Under the pieces are notes generated by a model, which did not search any database, was not told the origin of the DNA, and saw only the letters and a program-made list of their open reading frames with translations. This document shows positions 56,540-64,000 of a stretch of 64,000 nucleotides of DNA, piece after piece; position 1 is the first letter of the stretch; the number at the start of each line of letters is the position of its first letter. Source of the stretch: Yersinia aleksiciae. GTDB taxonomy: Bacteria > Pseudomonadota > Gammaproteobacteria > Enterobacterales > Enterobacteriaceae. The position numbers were made by a program, and so were the translations under genes. The stretch covers positions 1,838,073 to 1,902,072 of the forward strand of contig NZ_CP011975.1 in NCBI RefSeq assembly GCF_001047675.1, given 5' to 3'.

Positions 56540-56573
56540 CCGGGTAGGTGGCATCGCCGCCACCCGGTTTTTT
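56540..56573 (+). terminator. Rho-independent terminator of yibL
   Basis: A GC-rich stem built from CCGGGT...ACCCGG with inner GGTGGC/GCCGCC pairing is followed by six T residues, 20 bases after the yibL stop. Confidence 0.85.
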
Positions 56574-56640
56574 GTGAGTATTACCAGTCAAATAGTGCAG
56601 ATTTGTTCTACGTAGACCAAGACACTCACACCACTCTCTC

Positions 56641-56666
56641 TTGACATATGTTAGGCATATGCTAGT
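56641..56666 (+). promoter_or_regulatory. vapBC promoter and operator
   Basis: TTGACA at 56641 is a perfect -35 box. It overlaps two CATATG copies (56645-56650 and 56656-56661) that form a short inverted/direct repeat, typical of an autoregulatory antitoxin operator. The coding start lies 59 bases downstream, with AGGAG eight bases before it. Confidence 0.6.
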
Positions 56667-56699
56667 GTTTTTGGTAACACTTCTATCAGGAGAAAAAAT

Positions 56700-56927
56700 A
56701 TGAGAACCGTATCTATTTTTAAAAATGGACAGAATCGGGCAATTCGTTTGCCAAAAGATATGGATTTTGAGGGGGTCACGGAACTAGAAATAATCAAAGA
56801 TGGCGATAATATAATCTTACGCCCAATACGACCAACGTGGGTGTCATTTATGGATGAAGATAAAGCAGATGATGATTTTCTTGCCGAAAGACAAGATGTT
56901 ATCGAAGAGGGACGCTTCGAGTTATGA
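56700..56927 (+). CDS. vapB: Antitoxin VapB, MazE/AbrB-type
   Basis: A 75-residue antitoxin. The N-terminal half is a SpoVT/AbrB-type DNA-binding fold (VSIFKNGQNRAIRLPKDMDF). The C-terminal half is acidic (DEDKADDDFLAE) and would wrap the toxin. It binds its own promoter together with VapC. The last base pairs overlap the vapC start (ATGA), giving translational coupling. It resembles the Shigella MvpT-type antitoxins that pair with tRNA-fMet nucleases. The module is AT-rich and lies between yibL and yiiM. Confidence 0.9.
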   Translation: MRTVSIFKNGQNRAIRLPKDMDFEGVTELEIIKDGDNIILRPIRPTWVSFMDEDKADDDFLAERQDVIEEGRFEL

Positions 56928-57343
56928 TCAAAAAAATATATATGCTTGATACAAACATTTGTTCTTTTATTATGCGGGAACGGCCAGCTGAAATAATTAT
57001 AAGATTACAAAAATGTATTGAGCATCAGAATAAGATAGTTGTTTCAGCCATCACTTATTCAGAAATGCGCTTTGGCGCTATTGGTAAGAAAGCGTCACCA
57101 AAACATACCTACTTAGTTGATGAGTTCGTGAAACGATTGGATGCTATATTGCCGTGGGATGTCGCGGCTATTGATGCCACAACAAATATTAAAATAGAGC
57201 TGGCAAAGCAGGGTACACCAATAGGTGGGAATGATGCAGCAATAGCCGGGCATGCTATTTCCGCCGGTGCAATATTAGTTACTAATAATGTGAGAGAGTT
57301 CGAACGAGTTAAAAAGTTACGAATAGAGGATTGGGTTAATTAA
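56924..57343 (+). CDS. vapC: Toxin VapC, PIN-domain ribonuclease
   Basis: A 139-residue PIN-domain RNase. The acidic metal-binding residues are visible: D9 in MLDTN, E47 in YSEMRFG and D104 in GGNDAAIAGH. The fourth position reads VTNNVREF, with Asn where many relatives have Asp. Enterobacterial members of this group cleave initiator tRNA-fMet, halting translation; that target is inferred from family resemblance. The gene overlaps vapB by four bases and seems intact. Confidence 0.9.
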   Translation: MIKKIYMLDTNICSFIMRERPAEIIIRLQKCIEHQNKIVVSAITYSEMRFGAIGKKASPKHTYLVDEFVKRLDAILPWDVAAIDATTNIKIELAKQGTPIGGNDAAIAGHAISAGAILVTNNVREFERVKKLRIEDWVN

Positions 57344-57519
57344 TTATTATTTATAAGCTCAATATATCCAGTAAACATAATAGGCTCAGAAAACTCATTG
57401 TCTCTCTCTAATAAATGTTCATATTGGGGGGATTTAGTCTTGACTGCCATCCTTGGCATTGACTTTGATTTCCCTACGGCTATCGGCTTTTTGGCATCAT
57501 TATCAATGATGTCACTTAA
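57340..57519 (-). pseudogene. Small AT-rich reading frame, probable gene remnant
   Basis: Between vapC and yiiM the minus strand is open for 59 codons, from just after a TAG at 57520-57522 to a TAA at 57340-57342. It overlaps the vapC stop by three bases and the yiiM stop by three. The translation has coding-like composition (SMPRMAVKTKSPQYEHLL). The only ATG near the front (57459) would give a 39-residue product with weak AGGGA upstream. It may be the tail of a gene lost when the toxin-antitoxin module was inserted. No family was recognised. Confidence 0.35.
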
Positions 57520-58190
57520 CTATTCCCCAGCAAGCGCCGATTAAAATCCTCCAGTTTCCCTTCAGCAATCCGCGTCAGCATGGTTTTGCTCCAACTGGCG
57601 GATAATCCGGCAACAGCCAGCAAGCGCTGATATTGCTCTTCGTCGAACGGCATGTGCCAGGCGATACCAATGGCCTCAGCGACGGAGATATCACTGGTGC
57701 GCGCTAACAGCTCCAGCGGATGACTCTCGCTGACTTTACCGGGGGAGATCACTCGGTACAGCCAGCCGCAGTAGCCGGTTTGCTGCATCAGCACCGACAT
57801 ATCCTCGATAGCAAAATGGAAGTTGAGTTTGTAGCAAGGGGAGCGTGGTTGGGTGACCTGAATCATGGCCTCGCCCCAGCGGTAAATATCCCCCATATAG
57901 ACACTCTGTTCGGTCATACCTAGGGTTGAGATATTTTCGCCGTAAGCGGGTGGCGAGAAGATGTCGGCTTGCTCAGGAAACTGCTGCGCCCAGTAAGCAT
58001 AATGCTCCCGTGGGTAGTGACATAATGCGCGATCTGGGCCGCCATGAAAGCGCTTTTCAGCTTGCTCATCCCCCTCCAACCCCAGTGGCGTGAGCATGAT
58101 CCCGCCCTCGACCTGACGTTTACCAATGGCGCTCGGGGAACTGCCGTTATAAGGCTCGATTTGACCGATATAAACCTGTGGATATTTCAT
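57516..58190 (-). CDS. yiiM: MOSC-domain protein YiiM
   Basis: YiiM detoxifies N-hydroxylated bases such as 6-N-hydroxylaminopurine, working with the molybdenum cofactor and CyaY-independent electron carriers as described for E. coli. The 224-residue product equals the E. coli length when started at the ATG at 58190, which has AGGAG just upstream. The MOSC core (about residues 35-165) has FHGGPDRALCHYPREHY and the cofactor-binding Cys in PRSPCYKLN. A C-terminal helical 3-alpha domain follows. An in-frame extension to 58253 is not needed. Confidence 0.92.
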   Translation of the reverse strand: MKYPQVYIGQIEPYNGSSPSAIGKRQVEGGIMLTPLGLEGDEQAEKRFHGGPDRALCHYPREHYAYWAQQFPEQADIFSPPAYGENISTLGMTEQSVYMGDIYRWGEAMIQVTQPRSPCYKLNFHFAIEDMSVLMQQTGYCGWLYRVISPGKVSESHPLELLARTSDISVAEAIGIAWHMPFDEEQYQRLLAVAGLSASWSKTMLTRIAEGKLEDFNRRLLGNS

Positions 58191-58344
58191 CTGCTCTCCT
58201 TGTCTGCGTGCGGAAGGGAGAGCCAGAATACCTGCCTGACTGCTGGGCTGCAAAAGGGATTATTGATAGCACGATAGATACGATGAGATGAGCAGGAATA
58301 ACCGTATTGACTACTCCTGCTCGATAATCACGTTCAATGGATAA

Positions 58345-60306
58345 TCAGAACGTTTCCCAATTATCTTGCTGATTGACGCGACGGCTGTCTGGACCCGGAC
58401 GTGGTGTTGATGCACTCTCTTTCGCCACTGGCACGGAGACACTCGCTTGAACGGAGTGGGTCTCCGCGTCGGACAAACGGAACACCGCGACCGCTTGCGC
58501 CAGCAAAATAGCTTGCTCCGCCAGTGAATCCGCGGCAGCAGCAGACTCTTCCACCAAGGCGGCATTTTGTTGCGTCGTACTATCCATTTCGGAAATCGCC
58601 TGGCTGACTTGCGTGATGCCACGACTTTGCTCATCAGATGCTGAGGCGATCTCTGCCATGATATCGCGAACGTGGGTCACTGAGCGGACGATCTCTTCCA
58701 TCGTCTGACCGGCGTTTTGCACCAACGAGGTGCCGGCATTCACCTGGGATACGGATTCGCCAATCAGCCCCTCGATCTCTTTTGCAGCTTGCGCACTGCG
58801 CTGTGCCAGATTGCGCACTTCGCTGGCAACCACCGCAAAGCCACGACCTTGCTCGCCAGCGCGAGCAGCTTCAACGGCAGCATTCAGCGCCAGAATATTG
58901 GTCTGGAACGCAATGCTGTTAATCACTGAGGTGATTTCAGAAATCCGTTTAGAGCTGCCGGAGATGTCATTCATGGTGCGCACTACATCGCTAACCAGCT
59001 TACCGCCCTGTTGCGCGGTTTGTGATGCTTCCGTCGCCAGTTGATTAGCGTGGTGAGCATTGTCGGCATTCTGTTTCACCGTGGCATTTAGCTGCTCCAT
59101 ACTGGCGGCGGTCTCTTCTACGGCAGCAGCTTGCTCCTCAGTGCGGGAGGAGAGATCGGTATTACCCGCAGCAATCTCGCCGGAGGCATGGGACACCTGA
59201 CTGACGCCAATGCGGATTTCATCAATCATGGCGCGCAGGTTCTCATTCATCCGCGCCACGGCATTCATCAGCAGGCCCAACTCATCGGTACGATTGGAGG
59301 TGGTCGCCGCTGTTAAATCACCGGTAGCGATGCGCTCTGCCATCGCCAGCGTGGTACGTAATGGCACGGTAATTTGGCGGGTCATACGCCATGAAATCAG
59401 CAAACCAAACAGCAGAGCGGCAATGGCCGCAATAGTTAACTGCAATTGCGCATTATTGATTTCGTCGTGAGTACCTTGCAGCTCTTGGGTGAACAGATGA
59501 GTTGCTAGCTTATTCAATTCATTGGCATTGGCTTCCATCACTTTACCCACTTCCAGCTCTTGCTGATAAGCCGGTAAATAGGCCAATACGTTGTCTTTGT
59601 AGGTGCCTAGACTGGTGATAACCGGCGCGAGCAATTTTTGTTGATCCGCCGATAACACGGGCATAAATGCATTGGCTGCACTGTTGGCAATATTGATCGA
59701 GGTAATCAGCGACGACTCGGCTTCTTGGTTGCGATCCAGCAATAAGCCTCGCGCGTTATAACGCACGGTCATCAGCTTCTGGTTCATCTCAGCGAGCAGA
59801 ATTTGAGTATTGGTATCCGCGCCCTCATTGAGCAAACTTTGTTGTAACTCGTTGAGATTCTTCTGTGTTTCGGAGATATTCCAGCTTTTGCGCACATCAT
59901 CTTTATGTGCCACAGCATTGACAAAATTACTCTGCTGTTGCAGGTATTCGTCTACCACATCGGCAATGCTACCTATCGTTTTGCGGTTATCTTCTGACCA
60001 GCTCAGCCCCTCGCTCTGAGTCAGCAGATTTTTTATATTGTTGATGTGTTGCGAGTTTTCTTTGATGTATTTCAAGTCATAGGTGCGCTCGTATAACGCA
60101 CGATTATATTTTGCCTGATTAGCTTCATCGTTAATTTTGTAGCTCAGATCGACTTTGTAAGCATGTTCTTCAATGACGGAGAAGTGATAGGCGGTCGTTC
60201 CTGCGATGATCCCAACCAACAACAACATCAGGAAAAAGCTTAATCCCAGCTTTTTACCGACTTTCACGTTTTCAAAGTTGCCAAAAACTTTGCTCAATGC
60301 TGCCAT
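58345..60306 (-). CDS. Methyl-accepting chemotaxis protein with HBM-like sensor
   Basis: A 653-residue transmembrane chemoreceptor. Helix TM1 spans about residues 20-40. A large helical periplasmic sensor of about 240 residues follows, consistent with a helical bimodular (HBM) domain, which in other receptors binds organic acids. TM2 is near residues 285-305, followed by HAMP (about 306-360). The signalling tip [27 protein letters not shown] is canonical. The C-terminus ends exactly in NWETF, the CheR/CheB tether of high-abundance E. coli receptors. A FliA promoter lies upstream. The ligand is unknown. Confidence 0.93.
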   Translation of the reverse strand: MAALSKVFGNFENVKVGKKLGLSFFLMLLLVGIIAGTTAYHFSVIEEHAYKVDLSYKINDEANQAKYNRALYERTYDLKYIKENSQHINNIKNLLTQSEGLSWSEDNRKTIGSIADVVDEYLQQQSNFVNAVAHKDDVRKSWNISETQKNLNELQQSLLNEGADTNTQILLAEMNQKLMTVRYNARGLLLDRNQEAESSLITSINIANSAANAFMPVLSADQQKLLAPVITSLGTYKDNVLAYLPAYQQELEVGKVMEANANELNKLATHLFTQELQGTHDEINNAQLQLTIAAIAALLFGLLISWRMTRQITVPLRTTLAMAERIATGDLTAATTSNRTDELGLLMNAVARMNENLRAMIDEIRIGVSQVSHASGEIAAGNTDLSSRTEEQAAAVEETAASMEQLNATVKQNADNAHHANQLATEASQTAQQGGKLVSDVVRTMNDISGSSKRISEITSVINSIAFQTNILALNAAVEAARAGEQGRGFAVVASEVRNLAQRSAQAAKEIEGLIGESVSQVNAGTSLVQNAGQTMEEIVRSVTHVRDIMAEIASASDEQSRGITQVSQAISEMDSTTQQNAALVEESAAAADSLAEQAILLAQAVAVFRLSDAETHSVQASVSVPVAKESASTPRPGPDSRRVNQQDNWETF

Positions 60307-60507
60307 GTTATCTCCGTTATGCGGTGTCTTTGCTGCAAATCAATCAGCGTAGGTGAATGGGTAGGTCTAATTATTAGAAGAATGGAGGGGCGCTGGACGT
60401 GGGATCGGCCTTGGCAAGAGTGCTTTCCCTAACGTTTATGTGGCGACATTTATGGGGCCATGACTCATAGACTCATGCCATAAATATCAGTGTCCCTCTT
60501 GTACAAT

Positions 60508-60534
60508 CTATCGGCAGGAATTGGCTAAACTTTA
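60508..60534 (-). promoter_or_regulatory. FliA (sigma-28) promoter of the chemoreceptor gene
   Basis: The minus strand reads TAAA, 15 bases, GCCGATAG, matching TAAA-N15-GCCGATAA at 11 of 12 fixed positions with exact spacing. It lies about 200 bases upstream of the start codon and marks this receptor as a late flagellar-class gene. Confidence 0.85.
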
Positions 60535-60548
60535 GCAATGAAATGGGC

Positions 60549-60583
60549 AATAAAAATGCCAGCAAGGAGAACCTTGCTGGCAT
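60549..60583 (-). terminator. Rho-independent terminator of sodA
   Basis: ATGCCAGCAAGG / CCTTGCTGGCAT form a perfect 12-bp stem with a 4-base loop. On the minus strand it is followed by TTTTATTG. It lies 54 bases after the sodA stop codon. Confidence 0.9.
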
Positions 60584-60637
60584 CGATCGAGTCCCGGAAA
60601 CGTGCGGGTTAAGGCACGAATGCGCGGTGCTGATTAA

Positions 60638-61261
60638 TTACTTGCCTTGAGCGAAACGCGCTGCTGCTTCATCCCAGTTAACCACGTTCCAGAAAGCTTT
60701 GATGTAGTCTGGGCGACGGTTTTGGAATTTCAGGTAGTAAGCGTGTTCCCACACATCCAGGCCCACAATTGGGAAGCCTGACGCGCCAGCAACGGCTTCA
60801 CCCATCAGCGGGCTATCTTGGTTAGCGGTAGAAACCACGGCCAGTTTGCCGTCAGCTTTCAGTACCAGCCAAGCCCAGCCAGAACCGAAACGGGTGGCGG
60901 CAGCTTGCTCAAATGTGGCTTGGAATTTCTCTACGCTACCGAAATCGCGCTCAATAGCGGCTTTCAGATCACCGGTCAGAGTGGTGCCCAGTTTCAGGCC
61001 CTTCCAGAACAGGCTGTGGTTAGCGTGACCGCCGGCGTTGTTACGCATAAAGGTGCGTTTTTCAGCTGGGACTTTATCCAGATCTTGGATCAGCTCTTCA
61101 ACGCTCAGTTTAGTCAGCTCAGGGAAGCTCTCCAACACCGTGTTTGCATTGTTAACATAGGTTTGGTGGTGTTTGGTGTGATGGATTTCCATCGTCTGCT
61201 TATCGAAGTGGGGTTCTAAAGCATCATAAGCATAAGGCAGGGATGGCAGTGAGTAACTCAT
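60638..61261 (-). CDS. sodA: Superoxide dismutase [Mn]
   Basis: SodA is the cytoplasmic manganese enzyme that dismutates superoxide. The 207-residue product is nearly collinear with E. coli SodA (206), starting [20 protein letters not shown]. Metal ligands are recognisable: His in [14 protein letters not shown], His in [10 protein letters not shown], and Asp and His in [11 protein letters not shown]. The ATG at 61261 has CGGAG upstream. A near-consensus Fur box lies 80 bases upstream, consistent with Fur repression of sodA known in E. coli. Confidence 0.97.
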   Translation of the reverse strand: MSYSLPSLPYAYDALEPHFDKQTMEIHHTKHHQTYVNNANTVLESFPELTKLSVEELIQDLDKVPAEKRTFMRNNAGGHANHSLFWKGLKLGTTLTGDLKAAIERDFGSVEKFQATFEQAAATRFGSGWAWLVLKADGKLAVVSTANQDSPLMGEAVAGASGFPIVGLDVWEHAYYLKFQNRRPDYIKAFWNVVNWDEAAARFAQGK

Positions 61262-61341
61262 AATCATCGTCTCCGTAGGTGTAGGGCGGTGCAAAAAAGT
61301 GAGCACCGCGTAAGCGTTCGGATCATTATAGTTAATTAAAT

Positions 61342-61360
61342 GATATTGAAAATGATTATC
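61342..61360. promoter_or_regulatory. Fur box upstream of sodA
   Basis: GATATTGAAAATGATTATC agrees with the 19-base Fur consensus GATAATGATAATCATTATC at 16 positions. It lies 80 bases upstream of the sodA start, in the promoter region. Confidence 0.85.
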
Positions 61361-61386
61361 AATGCCGTACTAATAATGTGGTCTTT

Positions 61387-62214
61387 CTATTCGCAAATTC
61401 GCTGCGGATGAGTATAAATCGTGGCACGGCCCGGTTTACTGAAGCCAACCAAGGTTAAATTACAGCGCTCGGCGACTTCAACCGCTAAGGTTGTGGCAGC
61501 TGAAACAGCAAATAAAATCTCTGCGCCGCACATAGCGGTTTTCTGCACCATTTCATAACTGGCCCGGCTGGAGACCAGCACCGCGCCTTGTTGCCACGGC
61601 TGTTTGGCCCGTATTCCCAGCAGCTTATCCAGCGCCACATGGCGGCCCACATCTTCGCACCCCCCCAATAATTCACCTTGCGGAGTGATCCACGCGGCAG
61701 CATGGGTGCACCCCGTCAACTGACCCACGGTTTGCACCTGCTTGAGCTGCGCAAGGGCGCTGTCTAATTGATTCAAATTGAAGGTTTGCGTGAAAGATAG
61801 CGGGGAGATTGGGCGGAAGATATCCTCCAGTTGCTCAATACCGCAGACACCACAACCAGTACGGCCTGCCATCGCTCGGCGGCGCTCTTTCAACCCGGCA
61901 AAACGGCGGCTTGATAACTCAATGTTAACTTCTATGCCGTTACAGCCTGGGGTGACATCAATGGCATAGATCTCTTGCGGTGCACTAATAATGCCTTCCG
62001 ACAGCGAAAATCCCAACGCGAAGGCGTCCAAATCCTTCGGGGTTGCCATCATCACCACATGAGAAATACCATTATAGACCAGAGCTACCGGCACTTCTTC
62101 CGCCAGCCAATCCAATTGTGGTGCTGTCATTTGATGGCGCTGTAGCACGTTAAGTCGCTTGGCACCGCAAATTTCGGTGGTGAGGTCATTTTCTGAAGGT
62201 TTGATCTGGCTCAC
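61387..62214 (-). CDS. fdhD: Sulfur carrier protein FdhD
   Basis: FdhD passes sulfur from IscS to the molybdenum cofactor of formate dehydrogenases and is essential for their activity. The 275-residue product has the conserved Cys pair in [12 protein letters not shown] (near residues 110-115) and the C-terminal [19 protein letters not shown] chose a GTG start at 62214 because AGGA precedes it at the right spacing and the product then begins VSQIKPS, like relatives. A longer frame to 62247 is open but lacks a ribosome site. It is divergent from fdoG, its client. Confidence 0.93.
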   Translation of the reverse strand: MSQIKPSENDLTTEICGAKRLNVLQRHQMTAPQLDWLAEEVPVALVYNGISHVVMMATPKDLDAFALGFSLSEGIISAPQEIYAIDVTPGCNGIEVNIELSSRRFAGLKERRRAMAGRTGCGVCGIEQLEDIFRPISPLSFTQTFNLNQLDSALAQLKQVQTVGQLTGCTHAAAWITPQGELLGGCEDVGRHVALDKLLGIRAKQPWQQGAVLVSSRASYEMVQKTAMCGAEILFAVSAATTLAVEVAERCNLTLVGFSKPGRATIYTHPQRICE

Positions 62215-62427
62215 TATGCGGTCCTGAAAGTTATAACCCATAATCACAATGTGGTAACATTCACATTAAGAATAGTGTGGCTACGTATCGTTGTTTTAGA
62301 AATGTATCCCACACTGCAAAGCGTGATATCGCGTAAGCGATTTTAGCGTCTCCTATTTCGTTGAGGGAAGCGCGAACTGAATTTTAAATTTCAACAATGT
62401 GACAATCGTGAGATGAAGGAGAGACCC

Positions 62428-64000
62428 ATGCAGGTCAGCAGAAGGCAGTTCTTTAAGATCTGCGCTGGCGGTATGGCGGGAACCACGGTCGCGGCACTCG
62501 GCTTTGCGCCGTCAGTGGCGCTGGCGGAAACGCGCAATTACAAATTGCTGCGTGCCCGTGAAACGCGGAATACCTGCACATATTGCTCTGTCGGTTGCGG
62601 GCTTTTGATGTATAGCCTCGGCGACGGCGCGAAAAACGCTAAAGAGAGTATTTTCCATATCGAAGGGGACCCAGATCATCCGGTCAACCGTGGCGCACTT
62701 TGCCCAAAAGGAGCAGGGCTGGTGGATTTCATCCACAGCGAAAGCCGCCTGAAATACCCAGAATACCGCGCGCCAGGTTCGGACAAATGGCAGCGAATCA
62801 CCTGGGATGATGCCTTTGACCGCATTGCCAAGTTGATGAAAGAGGACCGGGATGCGAACTTCATTAAGACCAACGACGCGGGCGTGACCGTCAACCGTTG
62901 GCTGAGCACCGGTATGCTGTGTGCTTCGGCATCCAGTAACGAAACGGGTTATTTGACCCAGAAATTTAGTCGCGCTCTCGGCATGCTTGCCGTAGACAAC
63001 CAAGCACGTGTCTGACACGGACCAACGGTAGCAAGTCTTGCTCCAACATTTGGTCGCGGTGCGATGACCAACCACTGGGTTGACATTAAGAACGCGAATT
63101 TGATTATCGTCATGGGCGGTAATGCGGCAGAAGCGCATCCGGTGGGGTTCCGCTGGGCGATGGAAGCCAAAATCCACAACAATGCCAAGCTGCTGGTGAT
63201 AGACCCGCGCTTTACCCGTACTGCTTCGGTGGCTGACTTCTATACGCCAATCCGTTCCGGTACCGATATTGCGTTCCTGTCCGGCGTATTGTTGTACCTG
63301 ATGACCCACGAAAAAATTAACCGTGAATACGTCGAAGCCTATACCAACGCCAGCTTGCTGGTGCGGGAAGACTTTACCTTCGAAGAGGGTTTATTCAGTG
63401 GTTATGACGCCGAAAACCGCAAATACGATAAAACCAGCTGGAACTATCAGTTGGACGAGAACGGTTTTGCCAAACGGGACGTCACCCTGCAAGACCCGCG
63501 TTGCGTGTGGAACCTGCTGAAACAGCATGTCAGCCGCTATACGCCGGAGGTGGTATCCAACATTTGCGGCACACCAAAAGACGATTTCTTGCAGGTTTGC
63601 GAATATCTCGCCGAAACCAGTGTGTCCGATAAAACCGCCACCTTCCTATATGCCTTGGGCTGGACACAGCACTCGGTCGGCGCGCAGAACATCCGCACCA
63701 TGGCGATGATTCAGCTGTTGCTGGGCAATATGGGGATGGCGGGCGGCGGCATTAACGCTTTACGCGGTCACTCCAACATTCAGGGGTTAACCGACCTTGG
63801 CTTGCTGTCACAAAGCCTGCCGGGTTACCTGAATCTACCGTCAGAAAAGCAGCCGGACATTGATACCTATCTCAAGGCCAATACGCCAAAAACCCTGCTG
63901 CCGGGCCAGGTGAACTACTGGAGTAACTACCCGAAATTCTTCGTCAGTTTGATGAAAAGTTTCTACGGCGATAAAGCCCAGAAAGAGAATAGCTGGGGTT
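62428..64000 (+). CDS. fdoG: Formate dehydrogenase-O major subunit, selenoprotein, 3' cut
   Basis: FdoG is the molybdopterin- and selenocysteine-containing catalytic subunit of the aerobic/nitrate-linked formate dehydrogenase. I chose the ATG at 62428 because AAGGAGAG precedes it and the product starts MQVSRRQFFKIC, a twin-arginine signal for export. A 4Fe-4S site is present (CTYCSVGC with later CPKG). The in-frame TGA at 63013-63015 is selenocysteine 196 (ARV-Sec-HGPT), not a stop. The frame stays open beyond it to the window edge, about 524 codons in total against a family length of about 1016. Similarity to E. coli FdoG exceeds that to FdnG by gene context, with fdhD divergent. Confidence 0.95.
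63013..63054 (+). promoter_or_regulatory. Selenocysteine UGA and bacterial SECIS hairpin
   Basis: The UGA at 63013-63015 is followed at once by a hairpin. ACCAA (63021-63025) pairs with TTGGT (63050-63054). An upper stem GG-U-AGCAA / UUGCU-CC (63027-63044) has a GUC loop and a bulged U (63029), the features recognised by SelB. The layout is the same as in E. coli formate dehydrogenase mRNAs. Confidence 0.88.

Larger units (their letters stand above)
60307..60637. other. Gap between chemoreceptor and sodA
   Basis: This 331-base gap contains the FliA promoter of the chemoreceptor (60508-60534) and the sodA terminator (60549-60583). It leaves a chemoreceptor leader of about 190 bases. I see no further gene. 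Confidence 0.6.

Noticed and set aside
62413..63015. A short 200-codon formate dehydrogenase fragment ending in TGA, suggesting a truncated gene or frameshift
   Set aside because: The TGA is at the known selenocysteine position, is followed by a SECIS hairpin, and the same frame continues with matching FdoG sequence.
62512..63309. A 265-codon open frame opposite fdoG
   Set aside because: It covers the most conserved part of fdoG, including the selenocysteine site, and shows no coding features of its own.
1..64000. CRISPR arrays and tRNA or rRNA genes
   Set aside because: No regularly spaced direct repeats and no tRNA cloverleaf or rRNA sequence were recognised by eye in the window.

Overview
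The window looks like a chromosomal segment of a Yersinia-type enterobacterium. Nearly every housekeeping protein is closely similar to its Escherichia coli counterpart, and long runs keep E. coli gene order: prlC/rlmJ-gor, yhjD-yhjG-pdeH-kdgK-yhjJ-dctA, pyrE-rph/yicC, yidR/yidQ-ibpA-ibpB-yidE, avtA-malS, yiaC-tag, glyQS, mtlADR-yibL, yiiM-sodA and fdhD/fdoG. The runs are joined differently from E. coli and are interrupted by accessory genes. The genus is an inference from recalled family resemblance; the species is not resolved.

Layout. 1-20 kb: oligopeptidase A (cut by the window edge), 23S rRNA methyltransferase, glutathione reductase, a large autotransporter, the yhj block with a flagellar-type c-di-GMP phosphodiesterase, KDG kinase and the dicarboxylate carrier DctA. 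19-24 kb: pyrE-rph with the classical attenuator, yicC, then a three-gene operon of a PAS/HTH regulator, a PLP-dependent dehydratase and an ornithine-cyclodeaminase-family enzyme. 24.4-27.6 kb: a complete AT-rich EcoRII-like restriction-modification cassette (Dcm-like methyltransferase, Vsr, EcoRII-like nuclease). 27.8-33 kb: YidR, YidQ, the small heat-shock pair IbpA/IbpB with RNA thermometers, and the YidE transporter. 33-41 kb: avtA, malS with MalT-like boxes, ghrB, an MFS exporter divergent from a Cys-rich wHTH regulator, and yiaD.

41.3-43.6 kb holds the most unusual gene. It encodes a 772-residue exported protein with a beta/gamma-crystallin-like N-terminus, a furin-like RAKR site next to a hydrophobic stretch, a Ser/Asp linker and a GNAT-like C-terminus; I read it as a candidate secreted toxin. 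43.7-49.1 kb: yiaC, tag, a small exported orphan, glyQS and the lipoprotein yiaF. 49.1-56.5 kb: an 885-base regulatory gap with four CRP sites, mtlA-mtlD-mtlR, a LysE exporter divergent from a MocR regulator around a clear operator, and yibL. 56.6-64 kb: a VapBC toxin-antitoxin module, yiiM, a chemoreceptor with a FliA promoter and NWETF tail, Fur-boxed sodA, fdhD and the 5' part of the selenoprotein gene fdoG.

Regulatory coherence. pdeH and the chemoreceptor both carry sigma-28-type promoters, so motility and c-di-GMP turnover appear co-regulated. ibpA has a sigma-32 promoter and both ibp genes have ROSE-type leaders. FdhD supports the formate dehydrogenase encoded beside it.
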